Origin: Leishmania martiniquensis
Taxonomy: Eukaryota; Euglenozoa; Kinetoplastea; Trypanosomatida; Trypanosomatidae
Direction of reading: 5' to 3'
NCBI RefSeq assembly: GCF_017916325.1
Contig: NC_090168.1
Location: 7,501-71,500 of the forward strand
DNA: 64,000 nucleotides
Positions 17,640 through 28,223 of this stretch are shown here, in pieces (positions within the stretch are counted from its first letter, which is position 1; each line of letters begins with the position of its first letter). The position numbers were made by a program, and so were the translations under genes. The notes beneath the pieces were generated by a model. The model was not told where the DNA came from. It ran no database searches and saw only the letters and a program-made list of their open reading frames with translations.

Positions 17640-20063
17640 CTAAGACGGATGCGTGTGATCCTCGGGCGTCGACGTCCACGACCCACAGCACTCGCTGCTT
17701 GTAGCCTCCACATCCACCCTCAATGAAACGTCGTAGCCGAGCTTCCCGGTGGCTGCTATCAAACCCTCCAGGCCACGAACATGTAGTGGTACTGGTGTCC
17801 TCGGCCTCTCCTCCACTTCGGCAAGCGCGAGCAACGGTGCTGCGGTACCTGGCACGTCTTGGGCCGCGGTAGCGTATGCGGCATGGGTGAGAGGAAGTGT
17901 CGCGCCAACCAGAGCCAATGCACTCAGGACGTGCATCGCCCGCACCCTGAAAAGCGTAAGCGGCTCCGCACGGGTGATGCTCGCAGCTGTCCGCTCCATA
18001 AATGCACGCAGCACGGTGTCAGATACCTGTGAAAATGAAGAGCGTACAAGCGTGACGGCCCGATGGAATCCGCGACGATCGTCACAGAGTGCCTCGAGGA
18101 GCATTACCAAGACGCCCATGTGCGGCAGACGCCCACGCGCCGCCGTCGCCTCCAGTACCGCGAACGCACCATCAACGTTTCCATCTGCAATGTAGAGCGA
18201 CGTCCACCAGGAGAGGGCATCGGCTTCCAGTGCTCCGAAAGCATTCACCACGTGCGCCACCGCGGGCGCGGGGATCGAGGTGAGGAGGTGGGCAAGGGAG
18301 CGGTGACTCCTGGAAAGCACCACAGCAGGAAGGACCTCGTGCAGGCAACGACGCAGCAAGTTACCACTAAGCAGACCAAATGAAAGTGTTCGTGATAACA
18401 GTTCTACGGCCGTTCCGTCGGACACGCTACACTTTGGAAACATGGCATCAGCGTGCTCTGCCTGAGCCCAGAAAAGCAGGTATACCTTCTCCCCGGACGT
18501 GCGGTGCATCAGATACGTATGCGCCAGAGTGCGATGTGCTGTGTGTAACTCCACAGAACGCGTTAGGGCCGCAAGCGTCAGGGTGAAGCTCACGCGGGAT
18601 GTGTAGCGCATCAGTGTGACGATCTGCTGCTGTTTGTGGCAGTACGGTAACAGAATCTGCGCGGTGACAGCGTTTCCTTCGCCGAAAAGGAAGTGCACAG
18701 CACTCGCAGCCTCGAGTGTCGTCATGTACGCGTCTGCGAACCGCCGCCAACGGCTGTCGGGATTGTTGTCTGTCACACCCCATTTCTGCACAACCAATCG
18801 CAGGAGCACAAGGGTAGCATATCGGCAAAGAACACGAGGCATTCCGCCGCGTATCGTAGAAAACCAGCGCATCGGTGGTTCAGGCAGCGCGCACATGGAG
18901 TGTATTGCGTCACCGAACCCCCACCCCTCCTTCGGTCGTATCTGCATCGGCGGCGGAACGAAGCGCGACGACGATGAAGCATACGCGCGCGCTTCAAAGA
19001 GAAGACCGCACGTCTCAAGGCATTCCGTGATGGTATTTCCCGGGATGCCCTGGGCCTCCATGCTGCGCAGCACGCGCACAATGAAAGTGCAGGCATCATC
19101 GTTTGATGCGAAAGGGACTGTTGACGAGCACAGCACGCGCTTTGCGATGCATGTATATGGAAGTGATCGCACAGTGATGTAAGCTGGTAGGGAAGCAACA
19201 AGACGCACCCAATGCGCCGGCGAAAATGAATCGTTCCGGAGCGACTCCGCCACGTAGCTGTCCAAGTGTCTTCTAGAGCAGGACTCTGCACTCACCAAAG
19301 CCATCGACAGAATGTCGCACTGATGATCTGCACTGAGTTGTTTGAAGATGGAAAGCAAGGCCGCCTGGCAGAAAGGTGAGGCGCAGCAGCTCAGAAACGC
19401 GTCTGCAATGAGAGCAGGTTGGCTGCCTGTGCTGCGGGTAACACTGTGCTCCTTTGACAGCGGCGAACTCAAATGGCGCTTTGTCCGATGCGACAGCGGC
19501 ATCACATCCACCGGGCACAGAGTATGCGCGTCTACCTGGCGCCCGTACCACTGCTGCCGGCGAGCTGACGCGCAAGCGCCTGTGCTACGGGATGAGGATG
19601 TCATGTGGCGCGCACTTGACAAAACCGCCAGCGAAGGCATCTTTCTCCTTTCGGCAGAGCATGCGCTACCGTTGATGCTGCTGGCACTCGCGAAGATTGG
19701 GCACCGCAGGCAGTGTGCCGTCACTGCGGTGCGGCGCGAGCCATTCTCCGAAGAAATGAAGGCAAGCGATCTGATCGGAACTTCCCTGCAAGGCACGCAG
19801 GTCATCGGAGCTTTACGTAGATGAAATAGCTCCCTCCTCATAGGATAGCCAAGTCTACTCATCAGGGCCCATGAAACCGCCGATTGGCAAGAAAGCGCTA
19901 CCAGCAACGGTCCATGCATGCCGCCAGAGCGTGTTATGTGCGACACAAACGTGTTACGCAGGCAGCGCGTGATGAGGCCCTTCACATAGGTTGCGGGAGG
20001 CCTCTGGAGCGTCTGCGCACGCGCACGTCTTGCCGTTACGTCAAGAATGCCGACGCTTCTCAT
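17640..20063 (-). CDS. PPR-like helical repeat protein, probably mitochondrial (807 aa)
   Basis: The N-terminus (MRSVGILDVTARRARAQTLQ) is basic and free of acidic residues apart from one, like a mitochondrial presequence. The body is made of helical pairs; the clearest repeat is GNVDGAFAVLEATAARGRLP followed by HMGVLVMLLEALCDDRR, which matches the pentatricopeptide (PPR) pattern. Earlier repeats are more diverged. Kinetoplastids have many PPR proteins that act in mitochondrial RNA stability, polyadenylation and translation. The family assignment is tentative because only one good repeat is seen. The frame has no ATG upstream of 20063; a pyrimidine tract at 20276-20316 would give a leader of about 200 bases. 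Confidence 0.65.
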   Translation of the reverse strand: MRSVGILDVTARRARAQTLQRPPATYVKGLITRCLRNTFVSHITRSGGMHGPLLVALSCQSAVSWALMSRLGYPMRRELFHLRKAPMTCVPCREVPIRSLAFISSENGSRRTAVTAHCLRCPIFASASSINGSACSAERRKMPSLAVLSSARHMTSSSRSTGACASARRQQWYGRQVDAHTLCPVDVMPLSHRTKRHLSSPLSKEHSVTRSTGSQPALIADAFLSCCASPFCQAALLSIFKQLSADHQCDILSMALVSAESCSRRHLDSYVAESLRNDSFSPAHWVRLVASLPAYITVRSLPYTCIAKRVLCSSTVPFASNDDACTFIVRVLRSMEAQGIPGNTITECLETCGLLFEARAYASSSSRFVPPPMQIRPKEGWGFGDAIHSMCALPEPPMRWFSTIRGGMPRVLCRYATLVLLRLVVQKWGVTDNNPDSRWRRFADAYMTTLEAASAVHFLFGEGNAVTAQILLPYCHKQQQIVTLMRYTSRVSFTLTLAALTRSVELHTAHRTLAHTYLMHRTSGEKVYLLFWAQAEHADAMFPKCSVSDGTAVELLSRTLSFGLLSGNLLRRCLHEVLPAVVLSRSHRSLAHLLTSIPAPAVAHVVNAFGALEADALSWWTSLYIADGNVDGAFAVLEATAARGRLPHMGVLVMLLEALCDDRRGFHRAVTLVRSSFSQVSDTVLRAFMERTAASITRAEPLTLFRVRAMHVLSALALVGATLPLTHAAYATAAQDVPGTAAPLLALAEVEERPRTPVPLHVRGLEGLIAATGKLGYDVSLRVDVEATSSECCGSWTSTPEDHTHPS

Positions 20064-20743
20064 AGTGAACAAGCTGACGGAAATAGAAAATGGAGGGCCT
20101 TTTTAACCTCATCAATGCGCTTGCGTTGGCCTCGGCTGCAGACTAAGCATGAAGGGAACGCTGTAGGTGCCCGCTGCTTCGTTTTCAATTTCACGTTTGG
20201 AGCAATGGCCACTTTCGAACCTCCACCGGAGACTAAGCCCCTTTAGGCCTCCGACTTTTCCGGCTCATCATGAAGATGAAGGCGAAGAAGAGGAAGAGCA
20301 CTAAGAAAGAGTGAGAGGGTTAGGGCAGTGCCCACTAGAGGAAGGAGCAGAGCAAGATGTCAGATGGACGAGGGCGGGCACAAAGAATCGGCGCTGAGGA
20401 TGCCCATTCAAGCGGCGCTTGTGCATAGGTTCGGCTCTTTAAACGCGTTCAGCCCCGTTTGCCTCACACTTCCCCTCCCCTCTTCCGGTGCAGCGAGCGA
20501 CGAAAAAAAAACCGCTGGTGAGCCGAGCACACCGCTGTTAACGCACATACGGCGAGTGATGTCTGGGAGAAGCGCGAGGCTTCGGGGGCACACAAGGATA
20601 ACGACGTGCATGATCTTTAGCATGAGGCACAAAATGAGATGACATCGAGAGCAGAAGCCAACAATGCTCGACCTTTGCGCGGCGGGAACGCCTCGAGAGG
20701 GGACGATTGAGTGCAGGCGCTGTGCGACCGTCAGTGTGCTTGG
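20064..20743. other. Intergenic spacer with splice signal
   Basis: The minus-strand pyrimidine tract at 20276-20316 probably serves the PPR-like gene. The rest is the 3' UTR of the ZIP gene. No gene seen. Confidence 0.45.
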
Positions 20744-21763
20744 TCAGTGGTACTCACTCGTCAAGTGAAACAGAACACCGGTGAGCCCGACACCGGCGAC
20801 CAGCGCTACGTTGGGGGCTATGCCCTTGAGATCCTCCTTGCTTAAGATCGTCAGGCCCATGTACACGAAGGAGCCGCTGCCTATGGCCTGCAGCGCCGCC
20901 AAAATCGAGACCGATGAGGCTTTCGCCACCGTCGAGGACACTGAGGGGGCAGCGGGCGGCAGGCCATGGAGTCCGGCGCTGTCCACTGGCGCTGTGCCGC
21001 TGCTCAAGAAAGAAGTACAAAAGAAAACACAAGTCATCGTGATGGGCAGAAGAAGCAGCCACACACCGACCGGTCCCTGAAACAGCTGCCGCCAGAATCG
21101 ATTGGAGGCACGGTTAGATTTGATGCAGGACTCATCGACGGCTTCGCCGCTAAAAGGCTCTTCTCCAATCTCCGAGCACATCTCCTTTGCCACGGAGACG
21201 CCAATCACGAGTCCGTCACAGAACTTGTGCCCCGAAAGCGGTACAGCTGCGCTCAGTAAGGCAGCAACTTCGTTTTCGAAGCCGAGCAGAAGACCCTCCA
21301 TCAGGCCATGGTAACACATCAAGATAATGAGAAGCTTCGACGTCGAAATAGCGCTAGCACGCCCGCTGGCGCGCTCGTGCTCCTCGTCGACGTGGGCGCC
21401 GCCTCCTTTTACGGATCGCTCGAGAACAGCGGGGATCAATATGCCGACGAGCATCCACCTACACAGTACCACCACATTGGGGCTGGCGCTAGCGTCCACC
21501 ACGAAGGACTCCGGGAAAAAATGAACCAACGCCATGGTTAGCAGCATCCCGGCAGAGAGACAATCGGCAAGCGACAGCCAGCGCTTCGTCGAGGTAAATG
21601 CTGCCATCGTGTGCAGCCGCCGCGAACGTGTGCCAGCAGCAAGTGAGGTGGTGATTCGCTCCTCTCGCTCGCGGCGCACGAAGAAAATGGGTAGCCACAC
21701 TCCAACGGAGCTCATCAGCGTTATCCACCACGCGACGAACGACTTCGCGAAAAAAAGAAGCAT
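20744..21763 (-). CDS. ZIP family divalent metal transporter (339 aa)
   Basis: An integral membrane protein with about eight hydrophobic segments. TM2 ends in MALVHFFPE and the paired metal-site helices show the ZIP pattern: TM4 CYHGLMEGLLLG (H-x-x-x-E-G) and TM5 SGHKFCDGLVIGV (HK-x-x-D-G, where most ZIPs have HK-x-x-E). The loop between TM3 and TM4 is short and holds HVDEEHER, a small histidine-containing segment like the variable metal-binding loop of the family. Substrate is probably zinc or iron; it cannot be chosen from sequence. The TM5 Glu-to-Asp change is a conservative swap at a metal ligand. The frame's first ATG is 21761-21763. Confidence 0.9.
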   Translation of the reverse strand: MLLFFAKSFVAWWITLMSSVGVWLPIFFVRREREERITTSLAAGTRSRRLHTMAAFTSTKRWLSLADCLSAGMLLTMALVHFFPESFVVDASASPNVVVLCRWMLVGILIPAVLERSVKGGGAHVDEEHERASGRASAISTSKLLIILMCYHGLMEGLLLGFENEVAALLSAAVPLSGHKFCDGLVIGVSVAKEMCSEIGEEPFSGEAVDESCIKSNRASNRFWRQLFQGPVGVWLLLLPITMTCVFFCTSFLSSGTAPVDSAGLHGLPPAAPSVSSTVAKASSVSILAALQAIGSGSFVYMGLTILSKEDLKGIAPNVALVAGVGLTGVLFHLTSEYH

Positions 21764-22358
21764 GTTGCGCAAGGCGATCCAGGGAGCAGACGGAAGAGCA
21801 CAGCAATGGAGCGGGGACGAGGGAGGCGACGAAAAAAAGGTTCTACAAACGTTCCCTGTAAAAAGCCACTATGGTGCGACGCACCGTTGCGGGAGGAGTT
21901 CTGAAGGACACGCACACAGCACTGTAAACAGTCGAAGACGATTTCGCAGCAGAAGGCGGATGTCTATAAAGAAGCGAGATTGAAAAACAGGGAAAAAGAG
22001 AAACACCGCCGTCTACGAATGGGCATCAGAGAGTGGGGTGACCGAAGCATACAATGCGAGTGCTTCCCCGTCAGCGACCGTTTTCTATCTGCACGGCCAA
22101 TGCCAGTGTTAGTGAGGAGGGAGAAGGAGAGAGGGAGAGAGGGAGTGGTGCTGGCATGCCAAGAGGGGAGAATGCGCCAGCGGAAGAGCGATCGCCGTCG
22201 TTCATCTGCGATCGCACGTGAACTTCGACAGCCGATACGCCGGCGTGCCGTTGGGCAGAGGCGAGTTGCGTCCGTGGTCAGGGAGATGGTCACACGATCC
22301 GCAGGTTGTGCAAGCCGTTCCCCCAACGCGCGCAGCTGTAGCGTCGCATCGGCGAGAA
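21764..22358. other. Intergenic spacer with strong pyrimidine tracts
   Basis: Strong minus-strand C/T tracts lie at about 21979-22000 and 22117-22147. They are candidates for the ZIP splice acceptor and for polyadenylation of whatever lies above. No gene seen. Confidence 0.4.
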
Positions 22359-23123
22359 CTAAGACAAAAAAGAGGCAGTAGGAAAACCAAAGCACGAGAC
22401 CATTGGCGTTGGAAACAGCGCGGTAGTGTTGAGCAGAAGGTACTCCAGAGCACAAGCTGGGGAAACTTCGCAGACCGCAGGCCCTCTTTTTGAGCGCGTC
22501 TCCTTGGATCGTCGAGTGCGCCTCCCCCTGCGTTGAAAGCACCTACTCGCGGTAACCCCTTCGAGGTGATCGAGATGCAGCGCCAACGAAGTTGAGCGCC
22601 ACGGAAGGGTACGTCGCAGCGCAGCTTCCCAGTTCAAAAACTCACGGAACGCACAATCCTGTGCGTGAGGGCCCAACAAAACGCACAGCATTGTGCGAGC
22701 AGGCCGCCCAGTCGGCGTCGCCCCCTCACCCCATCTCCAGATGTTGCATGGGTTGTTTTCCATTGAGGTTGTCATGAAGGGCAAAAGGCCACTTGACAGC
22801 GCAGCGAATGCCCTCCTCACAGGACACACCCGAGCACGCACGCACAAAGCGGCTGTGCTGAGCGATGCCCTCTTGGAGGTATTCGCAAGCTCATGAAGAG
22901 TCACAGGAGTTCACACGACGTCCGCTTCGACATGAAATCGTTTTGGCCGAGTGCAGCTACTGCAGAGGCGGAGTTCCCCGTCACAGCGTAAGCATCGATA
23001 GGGCCGGAGCAGGAAACGTGTTAGGGCGCAGAGAACCCGAATAAAGTGTCAGCGCTGAGACGTAGGACAACAAAACATTCTCCACCGCTGCACTCTGTCA
23101 TCCACCGCAGCCTCGAAGATCAT
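22359..23123 (-). pseudogene. Possible broken gene, one frame interrupted by two TGA codons
   Basis: An ATG at 23121-23123 follows directly after a pyrimidine tract (23129-23175) and AG (23127-23128), a typical gene start. The frame then runs to 22359 but is interrupted by TGA at 23049-23051 (codon 25) and TGA at 22911-22913 (codon 71). The piece between the stops contains C-x2-C-x6-C-x2-C (YRCLRCDGELRLCSSCTRP), like a zinc ribbon. The last part (from about 22775, MENNPCNIWRWGEGATP) is less convincing. It may be a decayed zinc-ribbon gene, or a chance frame beside a splice signal. No family recognised. Confidence 0.3.
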
Positions 23124-23539
23124 CTTCTAGACAGGAAGAATAGAGATGGCGCGGGTGGTCGAGGAGAGGGAATGGATTGCAGTGAAGCTAACGATTCCGT
23201 CTTTTCTGACTTGGTTTCAAAGAAGCGCATGCGAAAGCGAGTAAGAGAGCGCATCGATCGAAGACAGAGAGAGAGCGGTGACCATTCAACTGGCGAAAGG
23301 AAAGGGAGAGGAAAAGCACTTGAAGAGCAGCTCTCCTGCGGATGCCGGAGCAGCCGCACCTCCTCGATCGATGACGCCGACTCTCACCGAGGCTGCATAG
23401 CTCAAACGGCACTAGTGAAATGCAGAGCGGGTAGCAGAGGCGCTTGGCTCTGCCTCCGCGCATCGGTAAGAAACACCGGAGCTTGTGTTACGAGCAGCCG
23501 TGAAGGTGATGAGGAATAAAGCACAAAGATAAGCAGCCC

Positions 23540-25651
23540 TCCCACCTACCTGAGCGCATCTGTGTGGCGATCAGAGAACGAGAGATAAGACGCAGGAACG
23601 AAGAGGGCGCGTGCCAACGGAGTGGTCGGCGCATTGCCACTATTATCCGTAGTCACTAACACAAGGTCATGGCTGTGCCGCGGGGAGCGGATGCCAGAGA
23701 TTTGTCAGGCAAAGATGATGCACGTCTGGTCACAGAAAACGGCGTATGGCGAAGATCTAGTCCCTGTTCAGGGGTGGCTCTCATCAGACAAGGCGAGGTC
23801 GACATTGGCGACGTGCCACCCGGATGCGTCGCAGCACAGTGTTGACGAGCAGCAGGTGTAGAGGCTCATTGGCTGTCCCCGCAAAAAGACTTTAGCGAAG
23901 CAAGTCAGTGCGCTGCACTATCGCCATCAGAGATATATGAACGGATTGCATTGACGTATACTCTTTCCACACAGCCGATGTCCGATGCTTCTCCATCCGC
24001 GATCAGTTGGCGTGAGAGGCCCAGCATTCATGCCTTCGTTTTGCCCAACTTCTGGCAGGTGCTATCGGTCTCATCTGGCGCACCCATCATGTCACTCAGC
24101 TCCTTGAGGGTCGCGCGAGTTTGTTTCTCAAAAAAAGATGCACCTCTTCAGCACATCGTCCAAGTAGACCCCCTATCTTGTCAGCCCGATGTGACAGCTC
24201 GACGTAGTCAGGCGAGGGGTATTAGTCCGCGTCAACAAGCTACAATCTGAGTTGCTCAGCATACTCCTGCAGTCGAAGGCCGACCTCCGGACACAGAGTG
24301 CTGTTCAGTAGCAGCAAAGACGCCGGATGCCTGACGTGCGACTTGTAGACTTGGAGCGCGCTGAGCAAGACAGGGTGCTGCTGGATAATAGATCACGTCA
24401 TTCACACCTCACTTGGCTCTTGCTCAGCCGGGTCTTCGGCTACGGGGTAAATGAAATGTGCGCGACGTGGGCTCGGTTTTGAAGAGCTCGTAGGTGAGGG
24501 TGTGCTTTCACCGAGACGGGTGAACGCGTGACTGCAGCGTCACGCGGCAGCGCTGGATCAGGGCAAAGGCAACGCCCTTCTCTACGAGCGTCTGCAGATG
24601 AATGTATAGCGTCCGCTTGAGCTCCTGCCAATAAAACTTCTGATTCAGCAGGTCACTCTCGTTGAAGCGCCAAATGTACGATGTCCGTGGGACGTTGGCG
24701 AGGTGCTCGCTCACGAGCATCTGTCGCTCCGAAACGTGATGCTCGTTCGTCGCGATAGTTTCAGCTGTCCAGATGCCTCATCAGCGGGAGCTCTCTCCGC
24801 GGCTGCCCCAGTTCGTCCTGCAGTTTCGAAGTCAAGAGACGTTCTTCGGTCAGAACGTGCGCCTTTGTTTACCGGCACGGACGCGGAAACTCCTCATCCA
24901 TGACGCGCGTGTGTTCTCCCTGTGCTCTGAGGCAGAGCATTTGGGTCGCATCTCGTAGAAGGGACGGCACGGTCGACGGTGTCGAGAGAGGGAGAGCGGC
25001 TGCCGGGTGGTGCAGAGCATCTGAAAAGCGACTATCATTTGCCCGCTGCTCCTCGCGCAGCCCACCCCCACCCCCCCTCCGACGCCGGCATGCACATACA
25101 CTCCAACTGCCACCAGTCCATGATCCAGGGGCCGATTGGCTTGATGCCAAGGTGCTTCTGGCCGAACAACACTTCTAGCCGAGAGAGACTCCTGGTTGTC
25201 TCCAGGAGGGTGACAACAGAGAAGGTAGACCTTCTGCGCTCCTGGATCTCCATGAAACACGCAGCGGTCAGGTCAAGCAAGTCGTGCCTCAGCACTGAAG
25301 CTAGCGGGACCTCGTTGAAGGCACCGCTGAGAAAGACGGCATCACCAAGTGCGGCGAACTTTGGTGCGTACTTCGGGCTCAAGGGGATGCACCTCAGGGG
25401 AGGTGCTCACTCTAGTAAAATGGGGGAGGCGGGGATGGCGCGTTTCAGCACCTTGCCAGAGCGTGCCAAGATAAGCGCGATGTTCTACAGCAACAGCTCC
25501 TTGACGAACTCGTTGGCAATGATGCCCTTCAGCTTCTCGCCCATGCCAGCGCCCACAGCACGAGCCGAATTCACGACCGTGGCCTTGACGCGCCCAAAAA
25601 GAGCATGGAACAGGGGGCCCTGCGAAGCGCAAGCCGGCCGTAGGTCACCAT
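23540..25651 (-). pseudogene. Large decayed gene with frameshifts and stops, family unknown
   Basis: A start codon survives at 25649-25651 behind a pyrimidine patch (25680-25720), but the frame shifts within about ten codons. Coding-like blocks then continue in order down the minus strand: FHALFGRVKATVVNSARAVG (about 25600), NIALILARSGKVLKRAIPAS (25430-25484) ending in a TGA near 25407-25409, LRHDLLDLTAACFMEIQERR (about 25280), HVLTEERLLTSKLQDELGQP (about 24840), YIWRFNESDLLNQKFYWQEL (about 24640), a block with VLLSALQVYKSHVRHPASLL (about 24340), ATLKELSDMMGAPDETDS (about 24080) and DASGWHVANVDLALSDESHP (about 23800). Stops and shifts separate them. The original protein would have been 600-700 residues and largely helical. 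No family was recognised. Confidence 0.6.
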
Positions 25652-25659
25652 GGCGAAAC

Positions 25660-26365
25660 CACGACAAGTGACACGCAGACGACAGGGAGGGGAAGCTACT
25701 CAATGTGAGGGGCAGGGGATACCTAAACGAGCAAAATCGGGGTCCAAACGTGGGGAAGAGATGTGGCGCGGCTGCACCACTGAGAAGCAGAACGCTTAGG
25801 AGAGCACACACACACACACAGCAGCAGTGGCACAAAGCCGTAGGCGCTAAAAAAATATGCAGAGGCATGGTCACTGACATCGAGAAGCTATAGCGGCATC
25901 ATTTACGTTGAGAATGCATTTATGGCTGAGCTACGCAGCAGAGAAGTGTGTGGTTCGATTGCAAGCATGACAAAGTGGGGAGTGATGGTGAGGGAAGCCA
26001 AACGGAACGGGTTGCATTCATGGCCGACTATGTAAGGCAGAGCACATCTGCTCAGCAGTGTTGACGTGCACTGGATTACCGACGGTGAACATTCGAAAGT
26101 CTTCAAGGAATTCCGCAGAGAGGCGTCACACCTACACACACATGTACACACTGACACGCTGGTATAGATGCATCGACGCATTGGTGTGAACACTCCGCGC
26201 ATCACCTCGAACTCCCTTTCGCCTACTCTTCATCAAACGCTGCACAACAGCCCAAACCCCTTCTCAACGTTGGTTCCCTCGCGTTTCCACCGCTCAGCAT
26301 CACTATTTTAGCGCCACGAAAAATTTCCTCCGCATTCTTTTACGCCTCCACTAATTCCAGTCCAG
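25660..26365. other. Spacer between the decayed gene and repeat copy A
   Basis: A pyrimidine-rich minus-strand patch lies at 25680-25720 and a short CA repeat at 25806-25819. Nothing else seen. Confidence 0.35.
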
Positions 26366-26770
26366 CACGAGGCAGATGCCCCTCCACCCCTCCTCCGCCC
26401 TCGCGTGCGGCAGGGCCATCGCGTGGTGCCACGCGGCCCGGCAGACACAGAGGGGACGGCAGGGCGCCGCCGCGGCCGAGCGAGCGCGGCCTCTACGCCT
26501 ACCCCCCCACCGCCCACCGCCCAGCAGGCCGGCCACCAAGTGCCGCATCCACGCCGCGGGCGGCTCAGGCTCCCCCCTAAGCAGAAGGCTGTGGGGGCCG
26601 GGTGCGATACGCTCCCGCCATCTGACGGCCTGCCCCGCCACATCGATGGCGCAGGCGCCTCGGCACGGGCAGGGGGGTAGGGCGGCGGCTTTGGCATCCC
26701 GGCACCGGCAGCAGTGCAGCACCCCTGAGATGCCTCCGCGCTGTGGCGGTGACCTCGCGGCCATGAGAGG
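26366..26770 (-). repeat. Dispersed GC-rich repeat, copy A (probable SIDER-like element)
   Basis: About 405 bp, near-identical to the copies at 38.0, 49.0 and 51.4 kb and in the same orientation. It lacks the internal segment of about 94 bp that copies B and C carry, and its right end (cccctgagatgcctccgcgc and on to about 26770) is shared with copy C only. It lies in the 3' UTR region of the 352-aa gene. Kinetoplastid SIDERs are short degenerate retroelements found in 3' UTRs that affect mRNA stability; assigning this repeat to them is inference from place, size and orientation. Confidence 0.8.
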
Positions 26771-27164
26771 GCGCGCGGCTCATGTGGTTTCGTGACACAG
26801 TACACGTACGGTGGTTCACCCACAACGGTCTCTGTGTAAGGGTAGGGTGTGTGGAGGTCTGACTGTGGGACAGATGCAGAGCGAGACAAATCGAACGCGT
26901 TAATTGCCCCGTACACGACGCCGCCGGCGACATAGGGCACCGCGTGGGAAGAGAACGAATAGGAGTGCCATGTAGGGGGCCGTGACGAAACACAAAGTGG
27001 GGGAGGGCGCTTGTGCGCATACATAATTGCGTTTTCTGCTCGCAGGCATCTTTGTCATCGTCAAAAACAGAGGTTCACTCCTGTGCACGCTCCACGTCAA
27101 GGTGGCTGAGGAACCTTTGGATACACAGTAGTTTACATGGCCGTTCAGCGCGTCCGTGCGCCGT
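26771..27164. other. Spacer, 3' UTR of the 352-aa gene
   Basis: About 0.4 kb between repeat copy A and the stop codon of the 352-aa gene. No frame or signal stands out. Confidence 0.35.
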
Positions 27165-28223
27165 CTAGAAGTATCTGTGGGCTTGGGTGTCATCTCTGAT
27201 GTTCATCTGTCGCTCACGCTTGAGTGTTCCATGGAGCGTCTGCTGCAGAAGGCGCCCTTCCACCGTCTGATTTATGGAGTCGATAGTCTTCGGCTGAAGT
27301 GCACGAGTCGCCTTGGCGTTTTTACCGCCACGATGACGAGCGACTATGTTAGAGCCGATTACGGCAATGTCCGTGCCTCCACCATGCACCGCCATCGTCA
27401 TGGTAGACTTGGCGAACAGCCGGCGGGCATCGTCGCCGTGAAGGACACCGGAGAAGTTGTGGTCTGACATTGGAACGTGCCCCATGTAGCTGACCGCCGC
27501 ATCCGTCAGGTACTTTGGGGTGCCGCGGAACAACGCATTTGAGGTGCCCATCTGTGTGATGACTTTGCTCTGCACCTTCAGGTCCTGCGATAGTGTCCCC
27601 CCCGGCAGTCTCTCCAAAGGGGCGTCGTCGTAGCCGATCTGCTCCTCCGTTTTCGGCTTCAGCTGCATGCATTCCACCAGGTCAAGATAGTTACTCTTGG
27701 CCCCGAATTTCTCAAGCGCCACCGCTGGTTGCATCGACCGCGCTTCCATTAGGCGATATGTCGGAGATGGTGGGTGCAGGGAAGGATCCTCCGCGCGCTT
27801 GGTACGGATATCCAGCGAGCGCTGCATGTGACCGACCCATCCGCCGCGCCGGTCATCGTCCTCCCGCTCGACTTTTCGCGCCGACGCGTAAAAATCAAGC
27901 GAACGCTCCGGCTGCACGTTGCGCGCGGCCGCGTGGGACGTAGACTCCCAGGCGGAAGAGGGATGGTGGTGCAGCGTGTATGGTTGCCCTCCACACTCTT
28001 GAAGCTCACCATATGCCGCCCGAACGCCATCCGCGGCAGCGGAAGTACCACGCACATTGGCTACAGCACTTGCCAGAGGCACAGTGTACGACGCGTCGTA
28101 TGTCGTTTCAACCTTTCGATGAAGTGAGACGCTGGTGGTTGATTTGAACTCCTGTTTCTTGGGGAGGCGGGAAGCCAGGCTGGCGCGCGTGTTCACCGCC
28201 GTCTTGCTCACAACCTCGGACAT
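27165..28223 (-). CDS. Hypothetical protein, possible flagellar microtubule-associated protein (352 aa)
   Basis: The start (ATG 28221-28223, MSEVVSKTAVNTRASLASRL) is followed by a basic, Ser/Thr-rich hydrophilic protein with no membrane span and no coiled coil. Short motifs such as PKYLTDAAVSYMGHVP (about residues 255-270) resemble the Y-x-G-H-V-P type signature of FAM166/CIMIP2 microtubule inner proteins, and the overall extended, Tyr- and Pro-punctuated composition fits axonemal inner proteins. This is a suggestion from motif only. It is the only intact gene in the 21.8-30.6 kb stretch. A pyrimidine tract at 28360-28385 precedes it; the frame above 28223 has no ATG nearer than that. Confidence 0.75.
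   Translation of the reverse strand: MSEVVSKTAVNTRASLASRLPKKQEFKSTTSVSLHRKVETTYDASYTVPLASAVANVRGTSAAADGVRAAYGELQECGGQPYTLHHHPSSAWESTSHAAARNVQPERSLDFYASARKVEREDDDRRGGWVGHMQRSLDIRTKRAEDPSLHPPSPTYRLMEARSMQPAVALEKFGAKSNYLDLVECMQLKPKTEEQIGYDDAPLERLPGGTLSQDLKVQSKVITQMGTSNALFRGTPKYLTDAAVSYMGHVPMSDHNFSGVLHGDDARRLFAKSTMTMAVHGGGTDIAVIGSNIVARHRGGKNAKATRALQPKTIDSINQTVEGRLLQQTLHGTLKRERQMNIRDDTQAHRYF

Noticed and set aside
26308..27024. A 238-codon frame across repeat copy A (and similar frames in copies B, C and D)
   Set aside because: The frames differ between copies because of the internal 94-bp segment and right-end swaps, and the translations are Gly/Arg/Pro-rich low complexity. The repeat is not a gene.
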